Positions 14,143 to 25,341 of a DNA stretch of 64,000 nt are shown in pieces. This stretch comes from Paratrimastix pyriformis (Eukaryota > Preaxostyla > Paratrimastigidae): assembly GCA_027972325.1 (NCBI GenBank), contig JAPMOS010000045.1, forward strand, positions 124,001-188,000, in the 5' to 3' direction. A model generated the notes under the pieces. The model saw only the letters and a program-made list of their open reading frames with translations, had not been told where the DNA came from and did not search any database. Positions within the stretch are counted from its first letter, which is position 1. Each line of letters starts with the position of its first letter. The translations under genes and the position numbers were made by a program.

Positions 14143-17100
14143 CGGTGGATAAGCCTCTGTTTTTTGTGGGGGGGAAGAAGAAGGATCTCAACGAACCCCC
14201 CACCAAGGGTGAAGACTGTCGGAAGGAGGAGGTCCTCACTCAATGACAATTAATCCCCCCATTTCACCATCATATAGGCTCGGAAACGCGTGGAGACCAA
14301 TGTAGCCCTAGAACAAATTCAAAATCGAATCGAAAGAGCGATTCGGAACTATCAGGACTTCGATCAACCCACTTCCCGACCCCTCTCGACCGACCGACCG
14401 GAGAGCTCGGGGGAACTGCTCCACTCGGTCTGCGACATCCGTTCTATTTTCCGTTCAAATTTCCGAAATTTTCCCCTTGGTCCAGCTGTCGGCACGTGTT
14501 ATCACCTCCTCCGCCATCGTCTGGTGCTCCCCTGCCTTCCCACCACCTCACTCCCCCCTACCCAGGAGTCGATGATTCGCCTGCGGAGCAACTTGGAGTC
14601 CTTCGGGACGACGGTGGCCACCCGGGAGGCCAACCTGACGACCCTGCTGGAGTGGTTCGACCGGGCCCAACTCGAGCAGGAGCAGCAGCCCCTGGCCGAG
14701 GTCCGCCGCATGGTGGCTATCACCCCCCGCAGAGCCCATGGCCCACCAGCGCCATGGAAGAGGGGGAGGGGGGGGAGGTCATAGTGCTGATGTCTTGACA
14801 TGGGCGTGTCTTTCATCAGCATCTCTTTTTGGGATGCGGTGGTGATGCTTGTTGCTCCGGCTGTCGGACGAACCCCCGGGGGATGCCGCAGAGCGAGCCG
14901 CTCCCTGAGATCTCGGTCCGCACGTCCCCCCCCACAAACTCCGAACTCACACCGGCCCCCGGCGTGCCCCGCTGCTGCCCCATGGCCGCCGTCCCTTGGC
15001 CCCGTCATCACCCCCCTCCTCCTCCTCCTCCTCCTCCTCCTCCTCCTCCTCCTCCTCCTCCTCCTTCCACTTCCTGCTTTGCAGGACGGGGCTGTGGACC
15101 AGCTGCTCAGCGAGGCCACGGGAGCCACCCAGCAGCTGTCCCGCATCCAGAGCGACCTCGCCCAGCGTCCGCCTCTCCATCCCATCCCCATCCCCATGTC
15201 TCGTGGTGGTCGGCTGGGATTGTGTGGGGGGGCTTGGAGGGGTCGGGTGAGGGAATATCTTGAGGGCGGGCGGCATCACCTGCCGCACCGTCTCCATCAC
15301 CCCGTCATCCTCCCCACCACCACCATCACCATCACCATCACCCGTCATCCTTCCCCACCCCCGTGTCCGCGTGTGGGCTGTGTGGCTGGTGTCTGGCCCA
15401 GTGATCGCCGCCGAGGAGCGCCGCCGGCGGAGCCGCACATCAGTTTCCTGCGAGACGGCCGCACCTTCGGCCCGCTCGGCTGCCTCGGGCGGCGCCCGGT
15501 CCCCCGTCCGCCGACTGCCCATCCGCCCATCCCATCCCATCCCATCCCATCCCATCCCATCCCTCCACGCCGCCCATATCGCCATGCCTGATGCGGGGAG
15601 GGGGGGGGGGGGGCTGGGGCTGGCTGGCTGGCTGGCGCGGGAGATCTCTCCTTGCGGTTGGTGAGCTGGTGGTGATGGAACGGCGGGGGCCCGCGAAATC
15701 ACTCGCCACGTCCCCGCCGCCTGCCTTCCACCCGCCTCCTTCCGTCGGTCCGCTTCATGATGGAGCCGGGCTGTGGGGCTGTGGGTGGCGGTTGATGGGC
15801 CCTGCCGGGTGCAGGAGGTGGCGGCGGCCCACGTGGGGCAGCTGGAGCGACCTCCAGGATGCCCTCCTGCAGCTCAAGGTCCCCGCCCACTGCCCCACCC
15901 CCCACACACACACACACACACCACCCCACCCTCCGGGCATACCCGACCCCGCCCCGCCCTCGCCCCGGCCACCACCCCACACTACCGTACAGCACTCGCC
16001 CATCCTCCTCCTTCTTCTCCCTACATGCTCGCGCACTACTGCGGGCCCAGAACCACTGCACCCCATCACCGTCACCACCCGGGACTGTCTGCCCTCCACC
16101 CCCCCACCACCACCACCACCCCACCATCACGCCCCGCAGGACTCGGAGGCTGAGGTGCATCACCTCCGGGAGGCCCTCGCCACCGCCCAGCAGCTTGTCA
16201 CGGCCTCAAGGTCCCTCGCCGACATCACCCCCGTCCCCACACCCGCTCTTCATACCCCGTCTTCATACCCCCCATCGCCTCCGTGTCACCCCACCACCAC
16301 CATCTACACCTGCACCACCCCCGCTCATGTGCCCCCCGGGCCACCACTCCTTCTATGGCCCCCTCCCCCCCCCCATCCACCTCCATCGCCCCGCATCATC
16401 ACCACCACCATCCCATCGCCCCCTCCGCCTTCCCTCTCTCTGGCGCCGCGCCGCTGGCCAACCGTCAAATGTCGCTTCTTGTCTTGGCTCTGCTGGTGGT
16501 GGTGGTGGTGGTTGGTGTATCTCCCCTGGGTACCAGGCCCCACGAGGGGCCAGGCCACAGCCCACCGATGGCCGCAGCCAGGCCGCAGCCGACCTCAACA
16601 CCCGTCCGTCCCGCCCGCGCCCACGCCCCCACCCAGTGCCGTGTCAGACCCCATCATCGCCACGCCCCCGCACCCTGCATGCGCAGCACCCCGCACCCGC
16701 CGCCATCCCAATGTCAGGCCAAGCCCGGTCACCATCACGCCCATCGGCAAGCCCGCGATCCCACCGCTGCTCGGCCCCCAACATACACCTAGCTGCCCCC
16801 CACCACCCGCCCCAGCTCACTCCTTCGTCCCCGTCCTGATCGCTTGTGTGTTTCCCCCACGCCCTGTCCACTGCCCGCCCCGTGCCCCGTGCCCTATGGT
16901 GGTGGGGGGTGGGGGTGGCCGAATGCAGAGCAATTGGAAGCGACCGTGGCCCAGCTCCAGGCAGACCTCACCGCATGGTCCGCCCCCCCCCCCCCCCCCC
17001 CCCCCAATATCCGCGCCATCTCTGCTCCTCCCTGACGTCACCGCCCCCACCGTCAAATATCCATGTTCGTCCGTGTGGCTATCACCCCACCGCCAATTTC

Positions 17101-18545
17101 CGCGTCCCGATATGCTCACCCGTTCCTTCTTCATCACCCGCCGCACGTCTGTCCCCAGGGCGGCCCAGGCGGAAGCGGACGGGAGGATGCGGGCCTTCGA
17201 GGAGGAGCACCGCACCCAACTCGCTGGTCCCCGCGCTGCCCACCGGCCCATCCCACTTCCCCATCCCATCCCTCCACCTCAAATCCCCAACCACTCGAAC
17301 TGATCTCACCTCACCGCTCACCACCACTCCAGCCGAACATCCCCAACCCCAACCCCCAACCCCTGCTGCCTGGGCTGTCTCCAGTGCCCCCTGTCCACTC
17401 GGCCTGACCTGGCCATGGCTTGTCATCGCTTGGCGTTGATTGCGGTGGGTGACGGGTGCGGGTGGGGTGCGCGGCTGTGGCGCGGGGGTTGAGCAGACCT
17501 GCAGGAGGAGGCCGCCTCGAAGCTGCGCACCCAGACGGACCTCGAGGAGCGCCAGCAAAGGCTCCTCTTCCGCATGAAGGTCGCACCCCCCCCCCCCCCC
17601 CGCGCGTCACCCCCCCCCCCCCCCATCCAGGGGTTATTCCCACATACGACCCACCTCATCGACTCCCTGTCGGTTGGTTGATTGGACGGGGCGGTCGGGT
17701 GGGATATGCTTCTGGGGTGATATCCTCCTGGGGGTGATATCCTCCTGGGGGTGATATCCTCCTGGGGGGTGATATTCTCCTGGGGGGTGATACAGGCCGA
17801 CCTTGAGATGCAAGTGGACGCCCTCCGCAAGCAGAACGCCGCCCTCCGGGCCGCACCGGGCGCTGCCGAGGCCGCGCACAGGTCCGCCTCCCCATGCCGC
17901 CCCGTTCATGATGGCACTCGCTCCCTCCCCTTTCCCCCGGGCGCACAGGCGTCGCCCGCTCAAATGACGCTGGTTTTCTCGCGATGTGTGGCTGCCCCTG
18001 TGCTGTGCTGTGCTGTGCTTTGCTGGGTCCGGGTGGGCGGTGGGCGGGGCAGGGAGGTCGAGGAGGTGCAGCAGCGGCTGCTGGCCAACATGACCGCCGA
18101 GCGGGACGAGTGGATGCACCGCAGCGGGCAGCTCCAGGAGCAGCTGGAGGAGCTCCAGGGGGCCCTCAGGAACCAGAAGGTGCCGTCTACATCACCCCCA
18201 CCCGCCTGCCTCACCCTTCCCACCTCAGAACCCACCCCTCACCTCCTATCCCCTACTCACACGCATACATCATCTTGTATCGACTTCACCGGGGTTGGAT
18301 CCATCACCCGCCTACCTCACCCCTCACCCCCCTCTTCGACTTCACCCGGGTTGGACCCACCAATAGGAGATCGGCCGGGGGCTGATGCGGGCCATGGGCT
18401 CGACAACCGACCTCACCAGGTCCGTGGATATCCCCCCCCCCCCCCCCCCCCCCACCAGCCTCTCCCCCCCGGGAGGGCGATGGCACCGGTTTGGGCTTCG
18501 CTTGTGGATCATAACGGATACCGGCGAAAAGAAAAGCGGTGTTGA
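14143..18545 (+). CDS. many-exon coiled-coil protein, function unknown
   Basis: A chain of short exons, each encoding heptad-like helix, separated by C-rich introns: KKKDLNEPPTKGEDCRKEE (to 14231), ARKRVETNVALEQIQNRIE (from 14278), RLRSNLESFGTTVATREANL (14580), VDQLLSEATGATQQLSRIQ (15090), EAEVHHLREALATAQQL (16150), LEATVAQLQADLTAW (16935), AEADGRMRAFEEEHRTQLA (17170), LRTQTDLEERQQRLLFRMK (17530), LEMQVDALRKQNAALRAA (17805), LANMTAERDEWMHRSGQLQ (18085), and a tail ending YRRKEKRC before the stop at 18545. Most donors are GTCCG or GTCCC. No ATG is obvious at the 5' end, and one exon near 15820-15880 does not hold a single helical frame, so the model is incomplete. Such proteins are often Golgi, centrosomal or trafficking tethers, but nothing here identifies it. 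Confidence 0.6.
15010..15063. repeat. (CTC)n microsatellite
   Basis: About 18 CTC triplets directly upstream of a predicted acceptor in the coiled-coil gene. It can act as an extended polypyrimidine tract. Confidence 0.85.
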
Positions 18546-18769
18546 TGAAAGACCCTTTGCGAAAACAACCAACAATAAGAAATCGGGAAACCCCCAAAAG
18601 AGATCGAGATCATCCCAAATCCCCCCGCCAAACAAGCAGGGCGCGCCTCCCCCCATACGACACCACAATACAATTACGACGAGACGGCCGGCAGTCCTTG
18701 GGTCACGCACGGGCCCGCCGGACGGCAACAAAGCTTGGCGCGTGCCGCAAGAGAGGCACCACCGTCAGC

Positions 18770-19639
18770 TTAGCCGCGGTTGACGGAAGCCGCGCGAATC
18801 TCGTCATCGTCCCCGTCAAGAAGGGCGGTCCCCTTGGCGCAGTTGCAGGCGTGGTCCTTGATGCCCCACAACAAGCCCAGCTGCCCCATCCAATAGGTGA
18901 ACATCACCAGGGCACGCTCGACAGGCTCGAAGGACATGACGAACATCCCGTAGGCCAGCAGGGCGTCCGAAGTCATGAAGAGGATGCTTCCCACGGTGGG
19001 AACCATATGGCACTCCCTACCGGGGGAAGGCGGTGCGGCGATCTTGGGATGGATGTGGCAACAGACGCGCAGCAACCACCGCGTGGACGGCTGCTCACCA
19101 TAAGGACCACAATCCCCTCGATCACAATGTAAAGGGGGCAGGCGATTTGCAGAGGGATGCTCTGCTTGGCAAGCCCCTGGAAAATCACGGCGTAATAGCA
19201 AATCGCGATGCAAAAGATCGGAATGCCGCGCATCAGCATCTTCCGGCCGTTTGGACGATGGGCATACGCGGCAATGTAGCACAAATGGCCCACAGTAAAG
19301 CTGCCAAGGCCAGCAACAAACATCGCCGTTCCATCAAAGGCGAGGAATTCGTCCCCGATCGCGCCAAAAACGAGGCCGACCTGAAGAGAGCGGATCTATC
19401 GATGATGATGATGAAAAACGGACAAAGATGGTAAAGAAACGCCGCTTTGAGCATTGAGAATCACGGCCAAATAAGAACATCACAATAATCATGACCACGA
19501 GCGGCATCGGCTTCGCAATTTTATGGCACACCGACCACTCAAGGTAGTGTGCAACAAGAGTGAGAACTGCAGCACAAAGAGCGCCTACAATCAAAGCAGC
19601 GGCAGTGATCACACGGGGATTCTTCCAATGAGGTTGCAT
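18770..19639 (-). CDS. TMEM86: TMEM86/YhhN family membrane protein (lysoplasmalogenase-like)
   Basis: Three exons (19424-19639, 19067-19380, 18770-19016) splice in phase (donors GTCCGT, GTCTGT) to 258 residues with about eight hydrophobic segments. Family landmarks are VGLVFGAIGDEFLAF, then FVAGLGSFTVGHLCYIAAY, and VGSILFMTSDALLAYGMF, which hold the conserved aspartates and histidine of the YhhN fold. TMEM86 proteins hydrolyse the vinyl-ether bond of lysoplasmalogens in the ER membrane. Whether this protist makes plasmalogens is not shown by this window. Start chosen at MQPHWKNPRV, upstream of the first membrane segment. Only 108 bp separate this start from that of eS21. Confidence 0.85.
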
Positions 19640-19747
19640 ACTCGCTGAATTTGAGTTCGCCCAACGAAAAAAAACAACTGGGGATAGTCTCTTCCACCTT
19701 GGTTGCACTCCTTCTTTGGCGCTCTCCGTCAGATCGCTCTCATAGCC
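19640..19747. promoter_or_regulatory. bidirectional promoter, TMEM86-like / eS21
   Basis: 108 bp between divergent start codons. It includes a pyrimidine-rich tract on the plus strand (ctcttccaccttggttgc and following) just before the ribosomal-protein ATG, reminiscent of 5' pyrimidine tracts of ribosomal-protein mRNAs. The regulatory meaning is inferred. Confidence 0.4.
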
Positions 19748-20145
19748 ATGTCGGCCCCTAAGGTTGAGCTTTACACCCCCCGCAAGTGGTCTGCTTTCGA
19801 TTTTTCTTGGCCAACTGAATTCGAACGCGTTATACCTTTCCCCCCTCGCCCCGCGTCTCCGCCCACTTGTTCTTAATCCTTCCAATACCATCCGATCTCG
19901 GGCACTCTTCTTGCTCAAATTCACGCACGATTGCATTTAGCTCCGCCACCAACCGCCTGATCATCCCCACTGATCACGCTTCGGTTCAGATCAATGTCGC
20001 CGTCCTTGACGAGAACGGCCACGTCATCCCCGGCCGCTATGAGACCGTTACTCTCTGCGGCATGATCCGCTCCAACGGTGAGGCCGATGCCGCCCTGAAC
20101 CGTCTCTGCTCCGATCTCAAGCTCGCCGAGAACCTCCTTGACTAA
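19748..20145 (+). CDS. RPS21: 40S ribosomal protein eS21
   Basis: Two exons (19748-19788 and 19941-20145) encode 81 residues. Exon 1 gives MSAPKVELYTPRK plus two bases of Cys. Exon 2 continues SATNRLIIPTDHASVQINV, then GRYETVTLCGMIRSNGEAD. This matches the eS21 family in length (83 in human) and in the YVPRKCSATNR-II block. The protein sits on the solvent side of the small subunit near uS2 and is needed for late 40S maturation. The donor is GTCTGC, the acceptor GCATTTAG. The intron is 152 nt. Codon use is strongly biased to C-ending codons, as expected for a highly expressed gene. Confidence 0.95.
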
Positions 20146-20271
20146 GCTCTTTCCTTTGTGGCTGTCTATGAGCGCTTGAGAAAATCGGGGCTTGGCTTCT
20201 CTTTCCTGTGGTCTCAGAATTCCATGTCCTTTTCGGCCTGCGTCCTCTTTTTAAAAAAAAACATCCGTAAA

Positions 20272-21405
20272 ATGGGAGATAAGGGAAGGGTCGCAAAGGG
20301 AGGGATTTTCACGAAAAGTTTCTCCTCCGATCTCTCACCATCCGAAAAGATTTTCTGGGAAGCTCTCGGGGTTCGGCCAACCGGATGTCGCCGCCATCCT
20401 CCTGGTCTGTGAGACTGTTGGGCGATAGGGGAAGGTTGCGTTGTGGAGTACGAGGGGGCGGGGGATGTCGACCAAAAAACCAAAAAGCCGGCACTCCCTG
20501 ATTTTCCGTCTGGATGGCAGGCTGAGGCCAACCTCGAACACGATGCCTTGAGGCAGCACTGCAAGGTCTGCCCCTGCTACCCGCGCTGCGCTCGAGACCC
20601 CCCCTCTCCCCCCCCCCCCCCCCCCTCCCTCCCCCCCCCCCCCCCACCGCCCAAACCGCCCCAAACCGCCCCAAACCGCCCCAAACCGCCCCAAACCGCC
20701 CCAAACCGCCCCAAACCGCCCCAAACCACTCTGGCAGGGCGTCGAGGCGCGGATGGAACGAATCGCCGAGAAAATTGATCAGGTCAGGCCCATCCCCGCA
20801 CCCCGCCCCGGCGCCCCTCCCCGCCCGTCCCTGCTCTGCCCTGCCCTGCCCTCTGCCCTGCCCTCTGCCCTGCCCTGCCCTGCCCTCGCCTCGCCTCGCA
20901 CCCTGCTGACGTCATCGCCCTGCCTCGCTTCCCCCCGCCCGGCTGCCCGCGTCGTCGCCATCACCCCACCCGCTGTGGACAGATCCCCGACATGGCGCCC
21001 TTCCTCGACGGGGAGATCACAAACAACCCCCAGTTGGTCTGCCTCACCCCTCCCCCTCCTTGACCTCGAACATCTCCATTATGGTGGTTCCCACCCCGGG
21101 GGGGCAATGTCGACCCTGCCGGCAGATTCAACTGGAGCACATCCAGCGGGCGCTGCGGGAGAGCCGGGCCAAGATCGCGGCCCTCGAGCAGGCCCTGGCC
21201 GCCATCCGTAAGGAGAACATCGCCCTCCGCAAGCGGTCCGCTTCCCGCTACCCCTGCCACCCTCGCACAGCCGCCATGGACACAGACACTCCACCCGCCC
21301 GCACGGCGGCACGTTGCTGATGCTCATGATCTTCCTGTCCCTGTTCCCGTTCCTGTTCCCGTTCCCGTTCCTGTTCCTGTTCCTGTTCCTGTTCCTGTCT
21401 CTGTT

Positions 21406-21464
<59 letters not shown>

Positions 21465-24400
21465 TCCTGTTCCTGTTCCTGTTCCTGTCCCTGTTCCTGT
21501 TCTGCCTCCGTGGGATGCGCCGGCACTTGGCAGGTGCCGCTCGGCGCAGCCAGTCAGCCCCGCAGGACCTGCGTCCCCATCACCCCACCCGTCCGTCCCC
21601 CCCCCCCCCCCCCCCCGCCGTCTTTGTTACCCCGCCCTTCCGTCTGTCACCCCGGCTCACGCCACCCTTCTGCCCCCCCCCCCCCCCCTCCTCCTCCTCC
21701 CTCCTCCTCCCTCCCTCCTCCTCTCCCTTCCCCTCTCCCTTCTCCCCTCCCTCCTCCCAGCGGACCCCCCACCGGCCCGAGTCGGGCTCCTCTTGGACCA
21801 CGGCCCACTCGGCGGCGCGCCGGCCGGGTCCGCTGACGGTTGCCCTGGCCGAGTCGACCGCCAGCCGCCGGGGGCGCCCGCCCCGCCGCCCCTCGGCCCC
21901 CTCCTCCCGGGAGCCATCCACCGTCTCCTCCACCCCGACCTCACCCACCTCGGCCCTCGGCCCGGCCGCCCCCCTGGACGAGCCGCCCCTGTCCCTGGCC
22001 GCCGACACCACAGACACCTCCACCAACACCGCCGCCGCCCACACCGCCTCCGACGCCCACACCCCGACCGGCAGCAGCGAGGGGAACATCTTGCTGCCCC
22101 AGCTGACCATGGCCGCCCTGGGCGGGGGCTCGCCCGTCCCGCTTGCCTCGCCCCGCTCGGCCGGGCCCTTCGGCCCCAGCGGGTCGGCCGCCTACCACGA
22201 GCTCTCCCCGGAGCCGCCCGCCCACCTGGACCAGCCCCCGACCACCTCGCCCTCCGCCGAGCCGCACCGGGTCGCTGCCGGCATGTCGGAGCAGCCACAG
22301 CAGCGGCTCCCCCCATTCGCCAGGGGCAGCTCCGGGTTTCAGGCGGCGCGCGGTTCGGCGCCACCCCAGGGGGCCCTCAGGCCCGCCCCAATGGCCACCC
22401 GCCCCGGCGGGGGCGCCGGCTCAGCACCGGCAACGCGGGCTGCTGTCCCCCGGCGCGAGAAGACGGCGGCGTCGCCCGGGGGCAGTGCCGCGGCCAGCCC
22501 CACGGCCGCGAGCCCCATCGGGGAGGAGGAGGCGGAGGAAGCCGGGGGGATGGAGACTTCTGCGGCCAGTCAATCTCCCCTCGGCGGCAGGCAGGTGGGT
22601 TCGAGTGGCCAGACGGATGAAGCCGGGGGGATGCAGACGAAACCGCCCCGTCCTTCGGCTGCCGGCACACAGCTGGTCGGCTCGAGTGGCCAGAGACCCC
22701 CGGCCTCGGCTGGGGCCGCAGCCGCCTTGGCCCGGGAGAGCATGACAGTCTCCCCCGAGCCGGCAGTCTCCCCTCCCCCCTCCCTGGCCAGCGTCCCGCC
22801 CACGGACGAGCCGCCCCCACGCCCGCAGCAGCAGCAGCAACGTCTATCCGGCCAGGGTCAAGGTTCGCCCCCCCGACGTGGCGGGAACCTGGGTGTGGGC
22901 CCCGCCCGGGCATCGGCAGGCCGCCGGGTCTCCGTCCCGCTGGTGCGCCGGGCAAGCGACTCGGCCGCCGCGGTCGCACCGCCCGGGGGGATCGCCACCT
23001 CCGAGAACAGGAGTCCCCGAGCCGCTGGGGCGCACCGGGCGGGCCGGAAGGAGCTTCTGGTGCCGGCCAAGGCGGACCTGGCCCTGCCGGCCTCGGTGGA
23101 TGCCTCCCTGGGCACGGCGGGCCTGCTGACCTCGGCCGCCCAGGCGCTCCTTGAGGAGCTGCCCGCCCTGGGGGTCTCCCAGGGGAACCCCATCGTCACT
23201 GGCGCCCCGGCGGGCGACCCCAAGGGGGCCGGGACCGAGGCGTCATCGCTGGCAGTCGAGGGGGCCGGGGGGATGTTGCTCCCCGGGGCCGTGGGCACGG
23301 GCGATGTCGAGGCCGACCTGTTGCTCGCCCGGGAGGCGGCGCTGACCCTGGCAACCCAGCTGCGCGCGTGCCGTGGGGCGCTTAAGTCTGCTTGCTGCTG
23401 CCTCCCCGTCGTCCCACCTCTCCTCCACGCTCCATCACCCCGGGTGAATGTGGCGGCGGCGTGGGGCCTGCACACCACCCATACATCAACATCCTCATCC
23501 TCATCCTCATCCTCACCGCTATCAGCATCATGATCATCACCAACCATCATCTTGTTCACCCACCCCACCCAGCGGGACCCAATCGCTGCTGAACTACCTG
23601 TGTGCCGTCTTCGTCGCCTACCAGCGTCGCCTGCTGGCTGCCCTGCGCCACGCGGCCCCACCAGGGCTCCTCTCGACCCGGGTCACGACCTCCCTGGGTG
23701 CCCTGGCCGCCGGCAAGCCCCTGCCGCCCCTGCCGGCCAAGCTCTCCGCCGACCGGCTGCTGGGGGTGGGCACCGGGGCTGGGGCCATGGACCTGGCCCT
23801 CTTCGGGCGGGCCGCCGGGGCGGGGACGCACCTCAGGCCGCCGCATGCGAGCCAGGACATGGTCGAGGTGGTGCATGCGCTCGAGGAGATCACCTCCGAG
23901 GAGGTCGGTCGCGCCCCCCCCCCCCCGTTTTTTATGGGGGGTATGTGATGTCGTCGCTCCCCCCTGTCTCTCTCGCCCCATCCCCCACACCCACCGTTTC
24001 CGTTGACTCATCCCCCCTCCATGCCTACATTACCCCCCTCCACCCCCCAGTTTTTCGGGACGCTCGCCCACCAACTGGAGGTTGCCGCTCCCCCGCCGGT
24101 CTCCCCCGTCCGGTCGTCGCTGCGCCTGTCGGGGGGCACCGTCAGTGCCACCCAGGCCATGCTCGCCAAGGCGGGGCCGCCCGCCCGGGCCGAGAGCAAC
24201 CCGGCCGAGAACCGTGCCCGGGCCGAGGGCTTCCTGACCCACATGAAGCTCCTCGGCAGGACAACCGCCGAGGCCATCACCGTCTGTAGCATCGACCCCC
24301 CCCCCCCCCCCCCCTGTGCATGTGCCACAAGTGGACAAGACCACGGCTTTGGCATCCTCCCCCCGGGGGAAATCAGGCGTCTCCATTTTTCGTTGTGTGC

Positions 24401-24840
24401 GTGTCTGAGGGCGCGTATATAGCGACTATCGCCCCCCGTCCCATCCACCACCACCATCATTCCGCCACTCTTCCCCGTCTCTCCAGAAATGGGTCGCCTT
24501 TGCGGATGACGGCAACGCGGCCGTCCAGGCGCTGCTGGCGAACATGCCCTTGGCTGCCATCGAAGCCGCCAGCACCACCGGGGGACATAGCCACACCACC
24601 GGCCCCGGCCCCGATTCGGCCCGCTCCTCCTCGGGGGCGACCCTCCCTGCCGGCGCCCAGTCGCCTGGACGGCCCGGGGAGGAGGAGACCACCGGTGGAG
24701 GCGGCCTGGTGGTTGTGCCCCTCCAGCACCCCGGGGGCAAGCGCGGGGCCGACGAGATTTTGGCGCAATGCACGGTCTGTGGTTGCATGTTTTGGGGCCA
24801 CGCGGATGGGAGGGAGGGGGGTGGGGTGGGGTGGGGGTGA
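20272..24840 (+). CDS. coiled-coil and low-complexity protein, function unknown
   Basis: N-terminal exons encode a coiled coil: [14 protein letters not shown], then [15 protein letters not shown], then [20 protein letters not shown] (21125-21235). A long exon (about 21760-23388) is low-complexity, rich in Ala, Pro, Ser and Gly, with a duplicated module EAGGM-x-T ... VGSSGQ at 22545-22690 and a poly-Gln run. The 3' exons are more ordered: [20 protein letters not shown], then [16 protein letters not shown], then [20 protein letters not shown], ending at 24840. Donors include GTCTGC (23388), GTCGGT (23904) and GTCTGT (24270). The start is unsettled: the ATG at 20272 keeps phase but would require a 24-nt intron, far shorter than any other here. 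No domain was recognised. It may be a cytoskeletal or trafficking protein. Confidence 0.55.
20640..20730. repeat. 10-bp repeat (CCAAACCGCC)n
   Basis: About eight perfect decamers after a poly-C run, within an intron of the gene at 20.3-24.8 kb. Confidence 0.9.
21335..21505. repeat. hexamer repeat (CTGTTC/CTGTCC)n
   Basis: About 28 copies of a pyrimidine-rich hexamer within an intron of the gene at 20.3-24.8 kb. Confidence 0.88.
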
Positions 24841-24850
24841 GAGGGGACAC

Positions 24851-25341
24851 TCAGAATGGCTTGAAAATACGACTGGAGTGCATTTCGGCAATCCTCTTCT
24901 TGTCTTGCTCGAAACGAGCCCGCAGCTGTTCCAGCTCTGTGATGACATTGCGATAGAGTGTGAGGCGCAAAAAAGGTGGTTCTTGCACAGACTTGATTGC
25001 TTCTCTGATAGATTTTGGAATTTATAAAAGTCTGAAACAGTCTGAATGGCTTTCTGTTGCTGCTTGCCCTGGAATTGTGGAGCGATTCTCCTCTTCCTCC
25101 TGTGCTGGACTTGCGTAAAGCCTTCCTCATCGGCCATCGGATTTTTCATCGCTTCGAGTTCCTCGTGCTCTTTGGCCTCGTACTGCATCATAAAGGCAGC
25201 AATCTCGCGTTCGAGCGTGTCCCGATCGACACGGTTTGTTGAATCGTATTCTTGAATCCACCCTGTCCGTTTTTGAGTGCCGATTGGCAGTCGAGTGTCA
25301 GAAAACCCAGAAGAGGATGCGAAAAACCCCAGACGTTCCAT
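24851..25341 (-). CDS. RRP7: RRP7-like ribosome biogenesis protein, C-terminal domain only
   Basis: Two exons (24993-25341, 24851-24936; donor GTCTGT) give 144 residues. They align with the C-terminal third of RRP7/RRP7A: TGWIQEYDSTNRVDRDTLE, an FMMQYEAKE helix, MADEEGFTQVQHRRKRR (the DEDGW-TVV block), then FYKFQ and LEQLRARFEQDKKRIAEM ending RIFKPF. RRP7 is part of the UTP-C/CURI complex in the small-subunit processome. Full-length homologues have about 280 residues with an N-terminal RRM-like domain. Here an in-frame ATG at 25341 leaves almost no room for it upstream. Either the N-terminus has been lost, or it lies in upstream exons that I could not find. Confidence 0.75.
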
